In this document: positions 1 through 11,114 of the stretch, piece by piece
How positions within the stretch are numbered: position 1 is the first letter of the stretch
Layout of the letters: each line of letters starts with the position of its first letter
From: Agapanthus africanus
Lineage: Eukaryota; Streptophyta; Magnoliopsida; Asparagales; Amaryllidaceae
Length of the DNA: 64,000 nt
Direction of reading: 5' to 3'
Assembly (NCBI GenBank): GCA_030015575.1
Contig: CM057342.1
Span: forward strand, 617,797,348 to 617,861,347
Position numbers and translations under genes: made by a program
The notes under the pieces: model-generated
Databases searched by the model: none
Told to the model about the DNA's origin: nothing
What the model saw: the letters and a program-made list of their open reading frames with translations, nothing else

Positions 1-2572
1 TAAGCCACAACTCCATTGTCACACAATGGGAGGAACTAAGTTCATCTCATGAACAAATATACACCCAAACAGCCTCTTTGGTAGCATCTTAAGTAGCGAT
101 GTATCCTGCCTTTATCGTCTAGTATGTCACGGTATCTAGCTTGGAACTCTTCCAATATACCGTCCCTTTACTGAGGATAAAGACAATGCCTGTGACTGAC
201 ATTCAGTCGTCTTTATCACCCTGGAACACTTCCAGTGATTCTCCCCAGGGTCGATTGATACCATCTCACTACAACTAGTGAGTAGCCTAACATCCATTTA
301 GATCTATCTCATAGATCCAAAATCCAGGATTTAGAAGGTATCATTTTGATCCTATGTGGAGAGTCATTGTGATAAGCGGAGATTGATCGAGCGTAGCATA
401 GGAAACTCTTTTCCTATCAAGAGTATGTCATCCACGTACTCTACGAGGATCACCACCATACTCCTTACTACCTTTTTGTATATACAAGGTTCATCTACCA
501 TTTTAATGATGTCAAACTCTTTGACTAATCCATCAAAATAGATGTTCCAACTCCGCGATGCCTGCTTTAATCCTATAAAGCATCTTGCATACGTTTCCGC
601 TGCTCCCACTGTCTACGAAGCCCTCTGGCTGTGTACTTATAGACGCACTCTTCTAAAACATCATTTAGAAAAGCAGTCATGACACCCAACCACCAGATAT
701 CATAGTTATGGTATGTAGCAGTGACAAGTAGGATCTGGATGGACTTAAGCATAGGTACTTGAAAAGGTTTCATCATTATCCACAGCTGGTCAATGATGCA
801 AACTTTTAACAAGTCTAGCTTTGAAAGTCTCAACTTTTCGATGTACACCAAGTAATCATCTCAAGATATACTTGCTCCTGATGGGGATTTAACCCTTCGG
901 ATATAGCAACCAAAGTCCATACTTAGTTGGTGTATAAGGATTCCATCTCAGATCGCCAAGCATCCAGCCATTCTTACAGAGTCACACTCCTGATGGCCAG
1001 CTCGAAACTAGTTAGGTCATCATCTCATGATGCAATCCTCGCTCCCACTGTCATAGAGAAACAGAAGTATCTCTCAGGCGGGTGAGGAACCTCACTAGAT
1101 CGGCGGAGAGGCTGAGGTTCGTTGGAATCTACTGAATCCTTTGGTTCTATCAAATCATCAACTGCAGTTTGTATAGCTGGAACATTTCCAGTTCTACATA
1201 ACAGATCTTGCCTCGAGCTTGTCCGGATTTTGCTTTTAGACATAGGCCGGACAACCCCAAATCTTAACTAGCTTAAGACATGGGCTCTTCCCTTATCATA
1301 TCAAATATGAAGTGGTAGGCAACTGATTTGATTTGAACCCTATTCAATAGGTATGCAGCTTCTCAAGTGCATAACTCCCAAAAAGGAAATAGGTAACTCA
1401 GTAGTACTCATCATAGAGCACACCTTATCATATAGGGTGTGATTGCTCCGCCCCGATATACCATCGTGCTATGGTGTATACGGAGGAGTAATGCTGAGAG
1501 AGAATCTCATTCTCCTTTAGAATAGTCCAGGATTTCCATGCTCAAGTATTTTCCTCCTTGATCTCATCATAGGACATAATACTTATACCCGTATTGGTTC
1601 TCTACTTCTAACTTATATTCTGTGAATATCTCAAAAGGTTCGGACTTGTGTTTCAACAAGAACATAGGTCTGAAACTCGAAAGATCATCAGAGAACGTAA
1701 TGAAGTATAAAGAACCATTCCTGGCATGTGTAGACAGGGGACCTACATACATCAACATGTATCATCCCAAGAGTTCACTAACTCTTTCTCTGTTTCCAGT
1801 AAACGGAGCTATGGTCATCTTATCTTTGTGACATGACTGGCGAGTTTCACAAGATGTAAGTTCAAACTAATTTAAATATATATCTTTATGTAACTCTAGC
1901 CAGTCGGGTCGCATTGATCTGACCTAGTCTACAATACCTCAAGAAGGATTCGTTCATTTCTGAACTCTTCCTCTTGTGTGTGTTCTGTATACTAAGAACT
2001 GTAGTTTGATTTAGAACGTCAATACTTTTAGACAACGTGCCTGAACCGATCAACTTTTGATATAGGAAATGTTCAAAACATTATCCAACAATAAAAAATT
2101 TTATCATTTCTTTACTAAAAAAGAGAGTGATATGATTTTGTATATCAGGTTCGGTATCTAATAACATTCGTTCAGAATCAATGTATTGGTAATACAGGGT
2201 GACAGTGACCAACAGACTTGGCTGCAACTCTTGCCCCGTTTTCTGTCTCATGAAACTTATCACCCGTTCTCAGTTCTCTACCTTTCTGTAGCCCTATGTA
2301 ACAAATTACATATCTGGGATCCTAATCTGGTATCACATACCTAGGACGTAGAGGATACAGAGAAACAGTTCTTTGTAATGAACACACCCGAAGATGATGC
2401 ATCAGCATGCACTCTCTTCGTTTGGGCGGCACGGGAAATCTGGTATTCCCCAATTTCCTGCTCTGTCTTATAACAATTATAAGTTGGAGCGGGACCAACG
2501 TTCTCCAGCTCAGTATAACAAGCGGGTTCGGTCAAATATCCGTATTATTATCTTGATTAAGGCGTAATATGG
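1..2572 (-). pseudogene. Element B pol remnant (protease to RNase H)
   Basis: Decayed minus-strand copia pol. Recognisable patches follow the order protease-like segment (about 2350-2200), integrase (about 1930-1500), the proline/arginine-rich link (about 1230-1050) and RT (about 850-350), with RNase H-like sequence at the window edge. The 5' end carries the CYTELGNVGPAPTYNCYK segment that defines the gag-less group; no capsid or zinc knuckle is seen. A fossil with more than ten breaks; no product is expected. Confidence 0.82.
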
Positions 2573-2876
2573 TCGCTACCAGGAGAGAGAGAGAAGAAAA
2601 CACTCAGCGTGCGCTCTTGAAAGAATAGATTGGTTATTATTTTATCTAATCAGGATGGCTCCCACTGCTTTTTATCAAATCTTCCTTCAAACCCTAAAAG
2701 GAAAGACTAGCCGGGATTAATTACACACTACAAGTTCGCCAATCTTTCAGCCAGGCCAGTGTCGGTACTTTGAGGGAAGTCCCCCGTGCTTTCGCACGAA
2801 CCTAATTAATGTAAACCTCATTTTCCCAGAGGCGTAACCCCGTTGACACCTTTCTATACACCTACTTGATCGGCTA
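2573..2876 (-). other. Element B leader, 3' part
   Basis: Non-coding leader DNA between B's coding remnant and the point where A inserted; it continues at 13300. It includes, on the minus strand, a pyrimidine-rich tract ending in AG just before the coding region, matching the splice-acceptor-like site of the other elements. Confidence 0.75.
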
Positions 2877-2881
2877 ATTGT
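2877..2881. repeat. Target-site duplication of element A (ATTGT)
   Basis: ATTGT at 2877-2881 is repeated at 13295-13299, directly flanking the TG...CA ends of A. Removing A and one copy restores the B leader sequence seen uninterrupted in the F leader near 41770. Confidence 0.95.
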
Positions 2882-5061
2882 TGTTAGTGTATATGCCCTA
2901 GAGGCCATTACTGTATCATACTAGTTTGTATATTACTTAATGGATGCTTGGGATATTCACCTTGTATATACAATCTTACTCAAAATAGTAGTATGCTACT
3001 TGGTTTGTTTCTACTTCAATGTGTACATGTGTTTATTTTTGTATATCGCCTATACACATTAGTAGAGCCCTTAGGATCTTTGCTTGATTACCAGCGATGT
3101 GATGGCCGTCACATTAGTGGGGCTGGGTAATCTATAAGCACATCCTTATGCAGGTCCCTGGTCGCAGGACTATCGAGACAGGGCATCGATACTCCGGAGT
3201 AGACCAGCGCATGCGCTTCTCATCCCAGTGTGGGAGACGGTCTGTCCCACAGCCGTCAGTACGTCGTACTTGAGATAGTATGCGGGTGCTCGTTAGGTTA
3301 CGGGTACACTGGACAGGACTCGTCGGGAACTGACTAGTTGGTATTATACCTATCGTCAGTTATCAGTTCCCAGGTGACATGAGTACAGCTTAGTCCGCTG
3401 ACTTGACACTGTCATTCCGCCTCGAGTGTGTTCCCACTGTACTTTGATCACTACCCTACCACGGCTCAAAGGAGTCGTACAAACAGGTAGTGGTTGGGTG
3501 CAGTCCCGAAGCACTTGGAGGCAGTGACGGTTAGACAGGATTCGTCTCTCCCGGTATTGGGGGTTGACATCGCGCTGTGTCTAGGAGAGCCATTACACGA
3601 GTAGTCCCTGGCCAGGGCAAACGAGATATACTGGTAGGTTTCCAGTGTTATCTCAGGGTGTTTTGGGCTTCGCTCCGGCACGACTTGTACCGCTATTGGG
3701 GGACTGACGTTTACCACCCCCTAGGCCCGCCATGCGATGTATCAGACGAACAGACCGGACTGTACGGAGAATGTCACACTCAGGCTCAGTAGGAGTTCAG
3801 ATGGGTTTCGCCTCGTCGGTCTTCTTGTCGGCATTACCTGGGGACCGTTACGCACAGCTAGTGCCGCTTGCGGTCTGTGGTTAAACCCACTGCCAGCGTA
3901 GTGTCGAGTCTTTAGAGTCCCACACAGAAAGCTTTTCGCCTTTAGGCAAAAGAGTAGAGGTCGCATGGTATTGCGACAGGTCGCATGGTTTTGCGACAGG
4001 GTTCGGTCACATCCGTGCACTTGTGCGCGTACAGTGTCCGGACAGTTTACACTAGCGGGCTTTGGTTTAAGCCAGATCCTAGTGTACCTTATGGGATTGG
4101 ATTTATCCAGTTTGCATTCGTGTTCCTCGGAACGCGGATGCGGGTGTGTATGCACAGTTGACAGGGAGGCAGAGGCAGCGGATTCTCATTAGGGTTGTTG
4201 ACAGTTGACCGTTGACTATTTGACTTTATGCTCAACTCTAATGAGAATATGATATGTGATTAACTATTATATTAATTAAGTATTATGGTGATATGGTTGT
4301 TGACTTGTTGACTTTTGTTGACTTGTTGACTTTGTTGACTTGTTGACTTTTGTTGACTTGTTGACCGGTTGACTAGGCTTGACTAGTTGACCATCATGAT
4401 AACCATAGCCATCATTTCATGGCAAAGACTTTTGTTTACTTGCTCATTTGTGTAAAATGAGTGCATGAAATGATATGGTTGTGGTTGCTTCTAACCATCA
4501 CATAAGACTTTTGTTAATATGATGAGTTATCATTGCTTTGGATTATGAGAGGGTGAGAGACAAAATACTTGCTCATTCTTTCTTGCTCATTCTCTCTCTT
4601 GTTCTTGAGCTCTCCTCTTGCTCTCACCCTCAACCTCTTGCTCCCTCTCTTGATCTATGGTTCTCTTGTCTCATGAGTTGAGAATCAAGAACCATAGATA
4701 AAATCCCATTCTATTTCTTCTCTACTCATTCTAGTTCACTAGGTTTAGCAAACCAAGTGAACTAGTTTCTTCAAAGAACGAAGAAGGAGCTAAAGGTTGG
4801 AGCTTTCAGGTGGATCTATCTTCGGCGTACGGAGACGACGAGAAGAAGCCATCGGACCACCATCGGAGCTTTGAAGACGAAGGAGTTCAAGACAAGCAAG
4901 GTATAACCCCCTAACCGAGTAGCTAAAACTCATAGTTAGGATGTTAGATAGAAGTTTAACCAAGATCCGGGTTTTAGGTCCATGTTACCATCTTTAAGAA
5001 AATCGTTTTTTACCAAATTCCGCATTCCCGAAAGTACCGGGAGAGGTAGCATGGACTTACA
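2882..5061 (+). repeat. 5' LTR of element A
   Basis: 2180 bp, TGTTAGTG...ACTTACA. It holds a TTGAC-rich tandem array (4158-4392), two adjacent GTCGCA/TGCGAC hairpins near 3960-4000, the CCCTGGCCAGGG-type palindrome shared by all LTR families here, and a splice-donor-like CAAG/GTATAA at about 4900. Short open frames in it are not genes. Confidence 0.95.
4158..4392 (+). promoter_or_regulatory. TTGAC (W-box core) tandem array in the 5' LTR
   Basis: About 16 TTGAC cores lie in 235 bp, some 14 of them TTGACT or TTGACC. The densest part (4296-4392) is a tandem array of TTGTTGACT units. TTGAC[CT] is the known W-box bound by WRKY factors, which act in stress and defence responses. Whether the array lies upstream of the LTR start site is not known. 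Confidence 0.6.
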
Positions 5062-5080
5062 GTGGTATCAGAGCCAGGTT
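5062..5080 (+). other. Primer-binding site of element A
   Basis: TGGTATCAGAGC starts one or two bases after the LTR. It is complementary to the 3' end of initiator-Met tRNA, the usual primer of plant copia elements. Confidence 0.93.
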
Positions 5081-5252
5081 AAACTCTATCTAACATGTTA
5101 GCAAGTAACTAGAAGATCGATCAAAGAAAAAGTCCCGAAAACAAAACCCCAAATTTTCAACTTTCTGTCGATTTTTAAAGTACTGGAAAAACTTTTTGGA
5201 ACACACCTAAAATCGACTCAGGCTTTTTAAAAGAATCTGCAAAATTTTGGGC

Positions 5253-5335
5253 CCCTGACTCGGTCAAAGCGCCGCGCTTCCGCGGCGGGAGCACGCTCCC
5301 GCCGCGGAAGCGCGGCCGAGTTGACTCGGTCAGGG
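5253..5335 (+). repeat. GC-rich leader hairpin of element A
   Basis: Arms 5272-5292 and 5295-5315 pair perfectly over 21 bp around a 2-nt AC loop; looser outer arms (5253-5268, 5320-5335) each contain TGACTCGGTCA. It begins 211 nt after the LTR. The same structure with different sequence lies at the same distance in B, C, D, E and F. A genomic RNA dimerisation or packaging hairpin is the likely role (inference). Confidence 0.85.
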
Positions 5336-6200
5336 GTTTTATCTTTTGCAGTTTACTCTTGGGGGTATTTTGGGATTTTTGGTATATATATTTTCTGCCC
5401 AGATTTTCCAGAACGAAAATTTTATTTTGGGGTCCCGAAAATCCGTATTTTTTGATCGAACTTCTAAAAGACTTGAGCTAACGGGTTTTTTCTGTAATGT
5501 GATATTTGTATTGAACGTCTACTAATCGCTATATGTCGATTAGTGGGGGTTATACAAATCTGTGATCTGTAATGTGCTGGAATGTGTATATAAATATGTT
5601 GGATTGTCGCGGGTGAATAGCCGGGGGTTGTGAGACGAGAGTTTTCTTTTCTTGCAATTCATGTAAATTTGTAAATTGATGTAATAATTATTTGTATGGC
5701 CGCACAACCGGGTCGGGGTTGTAGCCGTCATTGTATAATTTCTTTTTACTGTTTTTGCTCCTAGGATAGACCCATGGAGGGGGTGCACAAACTACCGGGT
5801 ATGCCGAAGTGTCGAGTGGCCTACTCATGGAGATGAGGGAGGTTACTACGCTTCGGGTACTTGGCGGGTAGTTTGCCGCACCCGTAGGGGTCTTGGGTGG
5901 GGTATTGGCTATTCACCGCGACCGTGTAATCTGTCTTTCGTTACAGGCTCGTACGAATTACAGATTCCTAGTATATCCAATGTATTTATCTGTGATCTGA
6001 AATGTTTATCATTGCAGTATATCTATATATGATATTATTTAGGCGTTGCTTATGTTTTACAGACGCGCTAGCCCAGCCCCCGCTCTGTCGTTAGTTAAGT
6101 AACCTAACGGGTAATGACGGGGCCCCGTGGCGAATGCGAATGGCATAAGCGTACGTCATATTTTGGTTGTTTTCTGTAATGGTAGGATTAAATGATGGGA

Positions 6201-6260
6201 CGCATTAAAAGAACTAATGCAAGAATATCACGCATTAAAAGAACTAATGCAAGATAATAA
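6201..6260 (+). repeat. Tandemly duplicated 30-bp hairpin unit
   Basis: Two copies of a 30-bp unit, each with GCATTA/TAATGC arms around a 7-nt loop. They differ only at the end of the second copy. Confidence 0.8.
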
Positions 6261-6458
6261 ACCAAGTTAAAGTCGTTGGAACACTTTCGAAAAACCACTC
6301 GGTTCTTTTCAAAAACAACTTTTAAATGCGGAGCTTGAGCCACTCCTTTTAAAAGCTATCTCGTTCCATCGACCAAATCAAGTTCACTACGTTCACGGTT
6401 TTGCCAAAACCATCCGTAGCCCTCCATCATTTCAGTTAAATATTCGGTAGTATTCAAG

Positions 6459-6671
6459 CTATGTATTTTGACCTCACGCCAAGGCATAGTGATTGGTAGC
6501 TGCCGGATATTTATCTGTTGCATAGATAGAATGCGTTGGTTTGAGACAGTCGTACTACCATTTTGGCCTACGTCAAGGGTATGTACGGGTGGGTTCAAAT
6601 TAACCTGGATAATGATGGGACGAACTTGACATGTGACTTATAACATTTTGACCTCACGCCAAGGTCATAAG
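6459..6671 (+). repeat. Three leader stem-loops of element A
   Basis: Stem-loop 1: 6459-6489 (CTATG/CATAG). Stem-loop 2: 6551-6587 (CGTAC/GTACG). Stem-loop 3: 6637-6671 (CTTAT/ATAAG). Loops 1 and 3 share TTTTGACCTCACGCCAAGG; loop 2 has TTTTGGCCTACGTCAAGG, the core found in E. All six other elements have the same three-part arrangement. Confidence 0.8.
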
Positions 6672-7129
6672 AGCATGGGGCAAAAATCCACATCGGGAGT
6701 TTCATAAGTACTGAAACTTGCTAGATTTGCATACCATTTGGAGTGTGATGATTCTGGTAGGATTCCTTCAGTTTCGTCACGCGATGATATTTGGATCCCG
6801 ATCCTACTGTGAGTATATGCTACTCCTCGGGAAATTTCTCACTAATCGATCAATGCTATAAACCTAGTAGGTGCCTAGAAAGGTGTTAGCGGGGTTACGC
6901 CCCCAGGGAAAAGAGGTTCTCTAATTAAGGAACTTCGCGAAAGCGTTGGAAAACCTCCCTCGAAGTACCGACACCGGCCTGGCTGAACGGTTAAGCAAGT
7001 ATTGTGCGGTGGGATTGATCCCGGCTAATTCTTCCTTTATGGTTTGAGGAGGGATTCGAGAAACAGTGGGAGCCATCCTGTTTAGACAAACTAAAAACCA
7101 CTCTAAACTTGCAAGAGCATCATGCTGAG

Positions 7130-7157
7130 TGTTTCTTCTTCTCTCTCCTAATTGCAG
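7130..7157 (+). promoter_or_regulatory. Candidate 3' splice site before Gag
   Basis: A pyrimidine-rich run (TTCTTCTTCTCTCTCC...) ends in GCAG at 7154-7157, 13 nt before the Gag ATG at 7171. Equivalent tracts precede the coding start in B to G. Together with a donor-like CAAG/GTATAA near 4900 it would remove the PBS and leader from a spliced message. Inferred from consensus only. Confidence 0.5.
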
Positions 7158-7170
7158 CGACCAAATCAAC

Positions 7171-10100
7171 ATGACTGGACTTAAGTTACTCCTAGATAAA
7201 AACAAACTGACAGGGCCAAACTACAAAGATTGGCTCAGGAATGTCAAGATAGCAATCACTTATGACAAGCTGGGGTATCTTCTTACCACCAAAGCTCCCC
7301 CTGTCCCTGGTCCAACTTCCAGTGTCGCGGATAAGGAAATCCGCAAGACTTGGGAGATTGATAGCGCGAAGGCCAAGTGCCTCCTGCTTGCCTCGATGGA
7401 CAACGAACATCAGAGGAGGCATGAGAATATGGACATGGAGTCCATATTGCTTCATACAAAAGAACTGTATGGAGAGCAGTCTCGTATCGCAAGATACGAA
7501 GCGTCGAAAAAGTTATTTTCGACAAGAATGGCAGTCGGATCATCAGTAGCCGAGCACGTGCTAAAGATGATCGGCTACATTGAGGAGCTCGCTGACCTAG
7601 GGATCACATTGGAGAGTGAGCTATATACGGATATAGTTCTCCAGTCCCTTCCTTCCACTTACGCCCAGTTTATACTGAACTTCAACTTACAAGAAAAAGA
7701 GGTTGAACTTTCAGAGCTCCTCAACATGCTGAGGAGCGCAGAGGGCACCCTACAGAAAGGTAGGAAAACATCCACTTTGTTTGTAGGAGGATCATCTTCT
7801 TCTAGGTCCAAGGCGAAAGCCAAGGGAAAGAAGAAGAAGGCCCCCGCCAAACCAAGGGGCGGTGTTGGTAAAGTGGATACGAAGGGAAAAGGTAAAGCAA
7901 CAAAGATAGCGGGGAAGCTTGTGGATAAGGAAGAATGCTTCTATTGTCATAAGAAAGGACACTGGAAGAATGATTGCAGGGCCTGGAAGGCCAGAACACA
8001 GGAATTGAAGCAGGTTGCAGCTTCAGCTTCAGGTGTGTATGTTATTGAAAACTGTCTTTCAATAAACTCTACTTCCTGGGTATTGGATACCGGATCAGGA
8101 TCTCATATCTGTAATTCTTTGCAGGCGTTGAGAAACCGTAGGGTTTTGAAGGCAGGTGACATGACCCTCAGAGTTGCGAACGGAGCTAGCATGGATGCTA
8201 AAGCCGTGGGGGACTATCACCTGGGAATGTCAGATGGACATGTTTTGGTTTTGCGTAATTGCTTTTTTGTACCCAACGCAACTTGTAATATCATTTCTGT
8301 ATCTTTAGTTTCTAAAGAAGGTTATGAATTTGCGTTTGTAAGTAATGTTGTAAACATTCACCTTAATCAAGTTTTGATTGGGTCAGGTACATTGAGTAAT
8401 GGTATATACGTGTTAAACCAACCACAGATTTTTAATGTCCAGAATACACACAAAAGAAAGTCTCCAGAAATAAATCAGACTTTCTTATGGCATTGTAGAT
8501 TGGGTCACATCAATGAGAGAAGGTTGACTAAGTTACATACAGAAGGATATTTGAATACGTTCGAATATCAATCGTATGCCACTTGTCAATCTTGTCTCAA
8601 AGGAAAGATGACAAAGACTCCGTTTACTGGACAAGGAGTAAGAGCGAGCGAGCTCTTGGGACTCGTACACAGTGACGTGTGCTGTCCAATGTCTACACAT
8701 GCCCGAAGCGGACATTCTTACTTCATTACTTTTACGGATGACTTCTCAAGGTACGGTTATGTCTTCTTAATGAAACATAAGTCCGAGGCCTTTGGAAAAT
8801 TCCAGGAGTATAAGAATGAAGTAGAGAAACAGACCGGCAAAAGTATTAAGATTCTAAGATCGGATCGAGGTGGAGAATACTTAAGTGCCGAGTTCCTGGA
8901 CTATCTAAAAGAGAACGGAATTCTCTCTCAGCTTACTCCTCCATACACCCCGCAACATAACGGTGTATCGGAGAGACGGAACCGCACCCTATTGGATATG
9001 GTGCGGTCCATGATGAGTAACGCTGAGTTACCACGATCATTCTGGGGGTATGCGCTAGAATCAGCTGCATACCTTTTGAACCGAGTTCCGACTAAGACTG
9101 TGCCTACCACCCCATATGAAATGTGGAGTGGGAAGAAACCCTATCTTCAATATCTGAAGATCTGGGGATGTCCGGCTTTTGTCAAAAAGCAGCATGCGGA
9201 CAAACTCGAGGCACGCTCAGTACTGTGCAAGTTTGTGGGATACCCAAAGAACACCAGGGGGTATCTCTTCTACTACGCAGAGGAACAAAAAGTCCTTGTT
9301 TCTCGTAATGCCCACTTTCTAGAACACCTGTTCTTGGAAAAGGAAACTAGTGGGAGCGCAGTAGAACTGGAAGAAATTCCAGAACCACAGACTATTACTG
9401 AAAGGTTAGTGGAACCAGAGGGTTCAACAGAACAGGACATTCCTACGCCGCTCCGCAGGAGTAGTAGGCAGTCTCATCCGCCCGAGAGATACTACGGTTT
9501 TCTCATAGACGGGGATAGAGAGGATTGCATCATAGATTATGATGAGCCTACTAGCTTCCAGCAGGCCGTTCAGAGCGTTGACTCAGTGAAATGGCTGGAT
9601 GCAATGCGGACCGAAATGGAGTCCATGTACACCAACAATGTATGGACGTTGGACATTGCTCCAGACGGGGTAAAACCCGTAGGATGCAAGTGGATCTTCA
9701 AAAGGAAGATTGGTGTAGATGGACAGGTTGAGACCTATAAAGCTAGGCTGGTAGCAAAGGGTTTTCGTCAAAGACCTGGCTTGGACTATGACGAAACCTT
9801 TTCTCTAGTAGCCATGCTGAAATCCATTCGGATCCTTCTTGCCATTGCTGCCTTCCACGATTATGAGATCTGGCAAATGGACGTAAAGACCGCTTTTCTA
9901 AATGGAAATTTAGAGGAGTGTGTCTATATGGACCAACCAGAGGATTTCATTCAGAGTGGGAGCAGCGGAAAGGTGTGCAAGTTGCTTAAGTCCATCTATG
10001 GACTAAAGCAGGCATCGCGGAGTTGGAACATCTGCTTTGATGAGACGGTCAAAGAATTTGGCTTTATCAAAAATCCAGATGAACCATGCATCTATAGTAG

Positions 10101-11100
10101 ATTTGTAGCGAGAACTGTAGTGTTCCTCGTTTTGTACGTGGATGACATTCCTATGCTACAATCTGTCAAGGGGTTCTTGTCACACAGGTTCTCCATGAAA
10201 GACCTGGGTGATGCCTCGTACATTCTGGGTATCCGGATCTACCGTGACAGATCCAAGAGGATATTAGGACTTTCGCAGTCCAGGTACATCGACACCATAC
10301 TGAAGAGATTCAGTATGGAAGATTCCAAGCGCGGTAACCTACCGGCTTGTCACGGGATCACCCTCTCTAAAGAGATGTCTCCCAAGAATGATTTGGAGAG
10401 GGATCGCATGTCTGTTATACCCTACGCTTCTGCGGTAGGCTCTATAATGTATGCGATGTTGTGTACCAGACCGGATGTAGCTTATGCACTGAGTGTGGTA
10501 AGCCGGTATCAGTCAAACCCTGGGGAGAAACACTGGATAGCGGTAAAGAACATTCTCAAGTACCTGAGAAGGACTAAGGAGATGTTCTTGGTGTATGGCG
10601 GAAAAGACCTCCAGATCGAGGCCTTTGCTGACTCCAGCTTCCAGAGTGACAAGGATGATTCCAAGTCCATGTCGGGTTTTGTCTTTACCCTCAATGGAGG
10701 GGCGGTGTGTTGGAAGAGTTCCAAACAAGAAACCGTTGCAGACTCGACGATGGAAGCGGAATACATCGCTGCATCTGATGCCGCAAAAGAAGCTGTCTGG
10801 ATGAGGAAGTTCTTGAAAGAACTTCAGGTGGTTCCGTCCATTGTTGATCCAATACCTCTGTATTGCGACAACAACGGGGCTATAGCTTTAGCGAAGGAAC
10901 CAAGATCCCATCAGAAATCCAGGCACATCTTAAGGCGGTATCACCTGATCAGGGAGATCGTAGATCGCCAGGAGATCGAGGTTCGGAGAGTCGCTTCAGA
11001 AGATAACACTGCAGATCCATTCACCAAGGCCCTGCCCCAGACTCAGTTCGAGCGGCTGATCGAGATGATAGGTCTTCGATACGCCAGTACATGGCCTTAG
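7171..11100 (+). CDS. gag-pol: Element A gag-pol polyprotein
   Basis: A single frame of about 1309 residues, in copia order. Gag: copia-type capsid region (about 1-200), a lysine-rich linker, and a zinc knuckle CX2CX4HX4C (256-269) that binds RNA. Protease: DTGSGSH near 306. Integrase: HHCC region from about 441 (HCRLGH, CQSCLKGKM), then a DDE core including the SDRGGEY and PYTPQHNG blocks. RT: from about 830 (VKPVGCKWIFK) with the YVDD catalytic site at 989-992. RNase H: about 1150-1290 with the MEAEY and LYCDNNGA blocks. I chose ATG 7171 (MTGLKLLL) because E starts at the same residue and it lies just past the acceptor-like site; an in-frame ATG at 7129 lies upstream of that site. The frame is uninterrupted and the element is young. 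Confidence 0.93.
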   Translation: MTGLKLLLDKNKLTGPNYKDWLRNVKIAITYDKLGYLLTTKAPPVPGPTSSVADKEIRKTWEIDSAKAKCLLLASMDNEHQRRHENMDMESILLHTKELYGEQSRIARYEASKKLFSTRMAVGSSVAEHVLKMIGYIEELADLGITLESELYTDIVLQSLPSTYAQFILNFNLQEKEVELSELLNMLRSAEGTLQKGRKTSTLFVGGSSSSRSKAKAKGKKKKAPAKPRGGVGKVDTKGKGKATKIAGKLVDKEECFYCHKKGHWKNDCRAWKARTQELKQVAASASGVYVIENCLSINSTSWVLDTGSGSHICNSLQALRNRRVLKAGDMTLRVANGASMDAKAVGDYHLGMSDGHVLVLRNCFFVPNATCNIISVSLVSKEGYEFAFVSNVVNIHLNQVLIGSGTLSNGIYVLNQPQIFNVQNTHKRKSPEINQTFLWHCRLGHINERRLTKLHTEGYLNTFEYQSYATCQSCLKGKMTKTPFTGQGVRASELLGLVHSDVCCPMSTHARSGHSYFITFTDDFSRYGYVFLMKHKSEAFGKFQEYKNEVEKQTGKSIKILRSDRGGEYLSAEFLDYLKENGILSQLTPPYTPQHNGVSERRNRTLLDMVRSMMSNAELPRSFWGYALESAAYLLNRVPTKTVPTTPYEMWSGKKPYLQYLKIWGCPAFVKKQHADKLEARSVLCKFVGYPKNTRGYLFYYAEEQKVLVSRNAHFLEHLFLEKETSGSAVELEEIPEPQTITERLVEPEGSTEQDIPTPLRRSSRQSHPPERYYGFLIDGDREDCIIDYDEPTSFQQAVQSVDSVKWLDAMRTEMESMYTNNVWTLDIAPDGVKPVGCKWIFKRKIGVDGQVETYKARLVAKGFRQRPGLDYDETFSLVAMLKSIRILLAIAAFHDYEIWQMDVKTAFLNGNLEECVYMDQPEDFIQSGSSGKVCKLLKSIYGLKQASRSWNICFDETVKEFGFIKNPDEPCIYSRFVARTVVFLVLYVDDIPMLQSVKGFLSHRFSMKDLGDASYILGIRIYRDRSKRILGLSQSRYIDTILKRFSMEDSKRGNLPACHGITLSKEMSPKNDLERDRMSVIPYASAVGSIMYAMLCTRPDVAYALSVVSRYQSNPGEKHWIAVKNILKYLRRTKEMFLVYGGKDLQIEAFADSSFQSDKDDSKSMSGFVFTLNGGAVCWKSSKQETVADSTMEAEYIAASDAAKEAVWMRKFLKELQVVPSIVDPIPLYCDNNGAIALAKEPRSHQKSRHILRRYHLIREIVDRQEIEVRRVASEDNTADPFTKALPQTQFERLIEMIGLRYASTWP

Positions 11101-11114
11101 TGCAAGTGGGAGAT
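11101..11114 (+). other. Polypurine tract of element A
   Basis: TGCAAGTGGGAGAT abuts the 3' LTR. The same tract precedes the 3' LTRs of D, E and F. It is the usual plus-strand primer site. Confidence 0.85.

Larger units (their letters stand above)
5062..7170 (+). other. Leader of element A (about 2.1 kb)
   Basis: Long non-coding leader between PBS and Gag start, typical in length for BARE/Angela elements. It holds the GC-rich hairpin (5272-5315), a duplicated small hairpin (6201-6260), three related stem-loops (6459-6671) and a splice-acceptor-like tract (7130-7157). It lacks the 144-bp duplication found in leaders of the gag-less elements. I see no credible gene in it. Confidence 0.85.

Noticed and set aside
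3742-4155. 137-residue minus-strand frame in the A LTR, repeated at 11975-12388
   Set aside because: Identical because the two LTRs are nearly identical; LTR DNA, no family resemblance.
5062-5080. tRNA-like sequence next to LTRs
   Set aside because: Only the short primer-binding complement is present; no cloverleaf.
5272-5315. GC-rich palindromes as terminal inverted repeats or terminators
   Set aside because: Found once per leader at a fixed distance from the PBS, with no target duplication around them.
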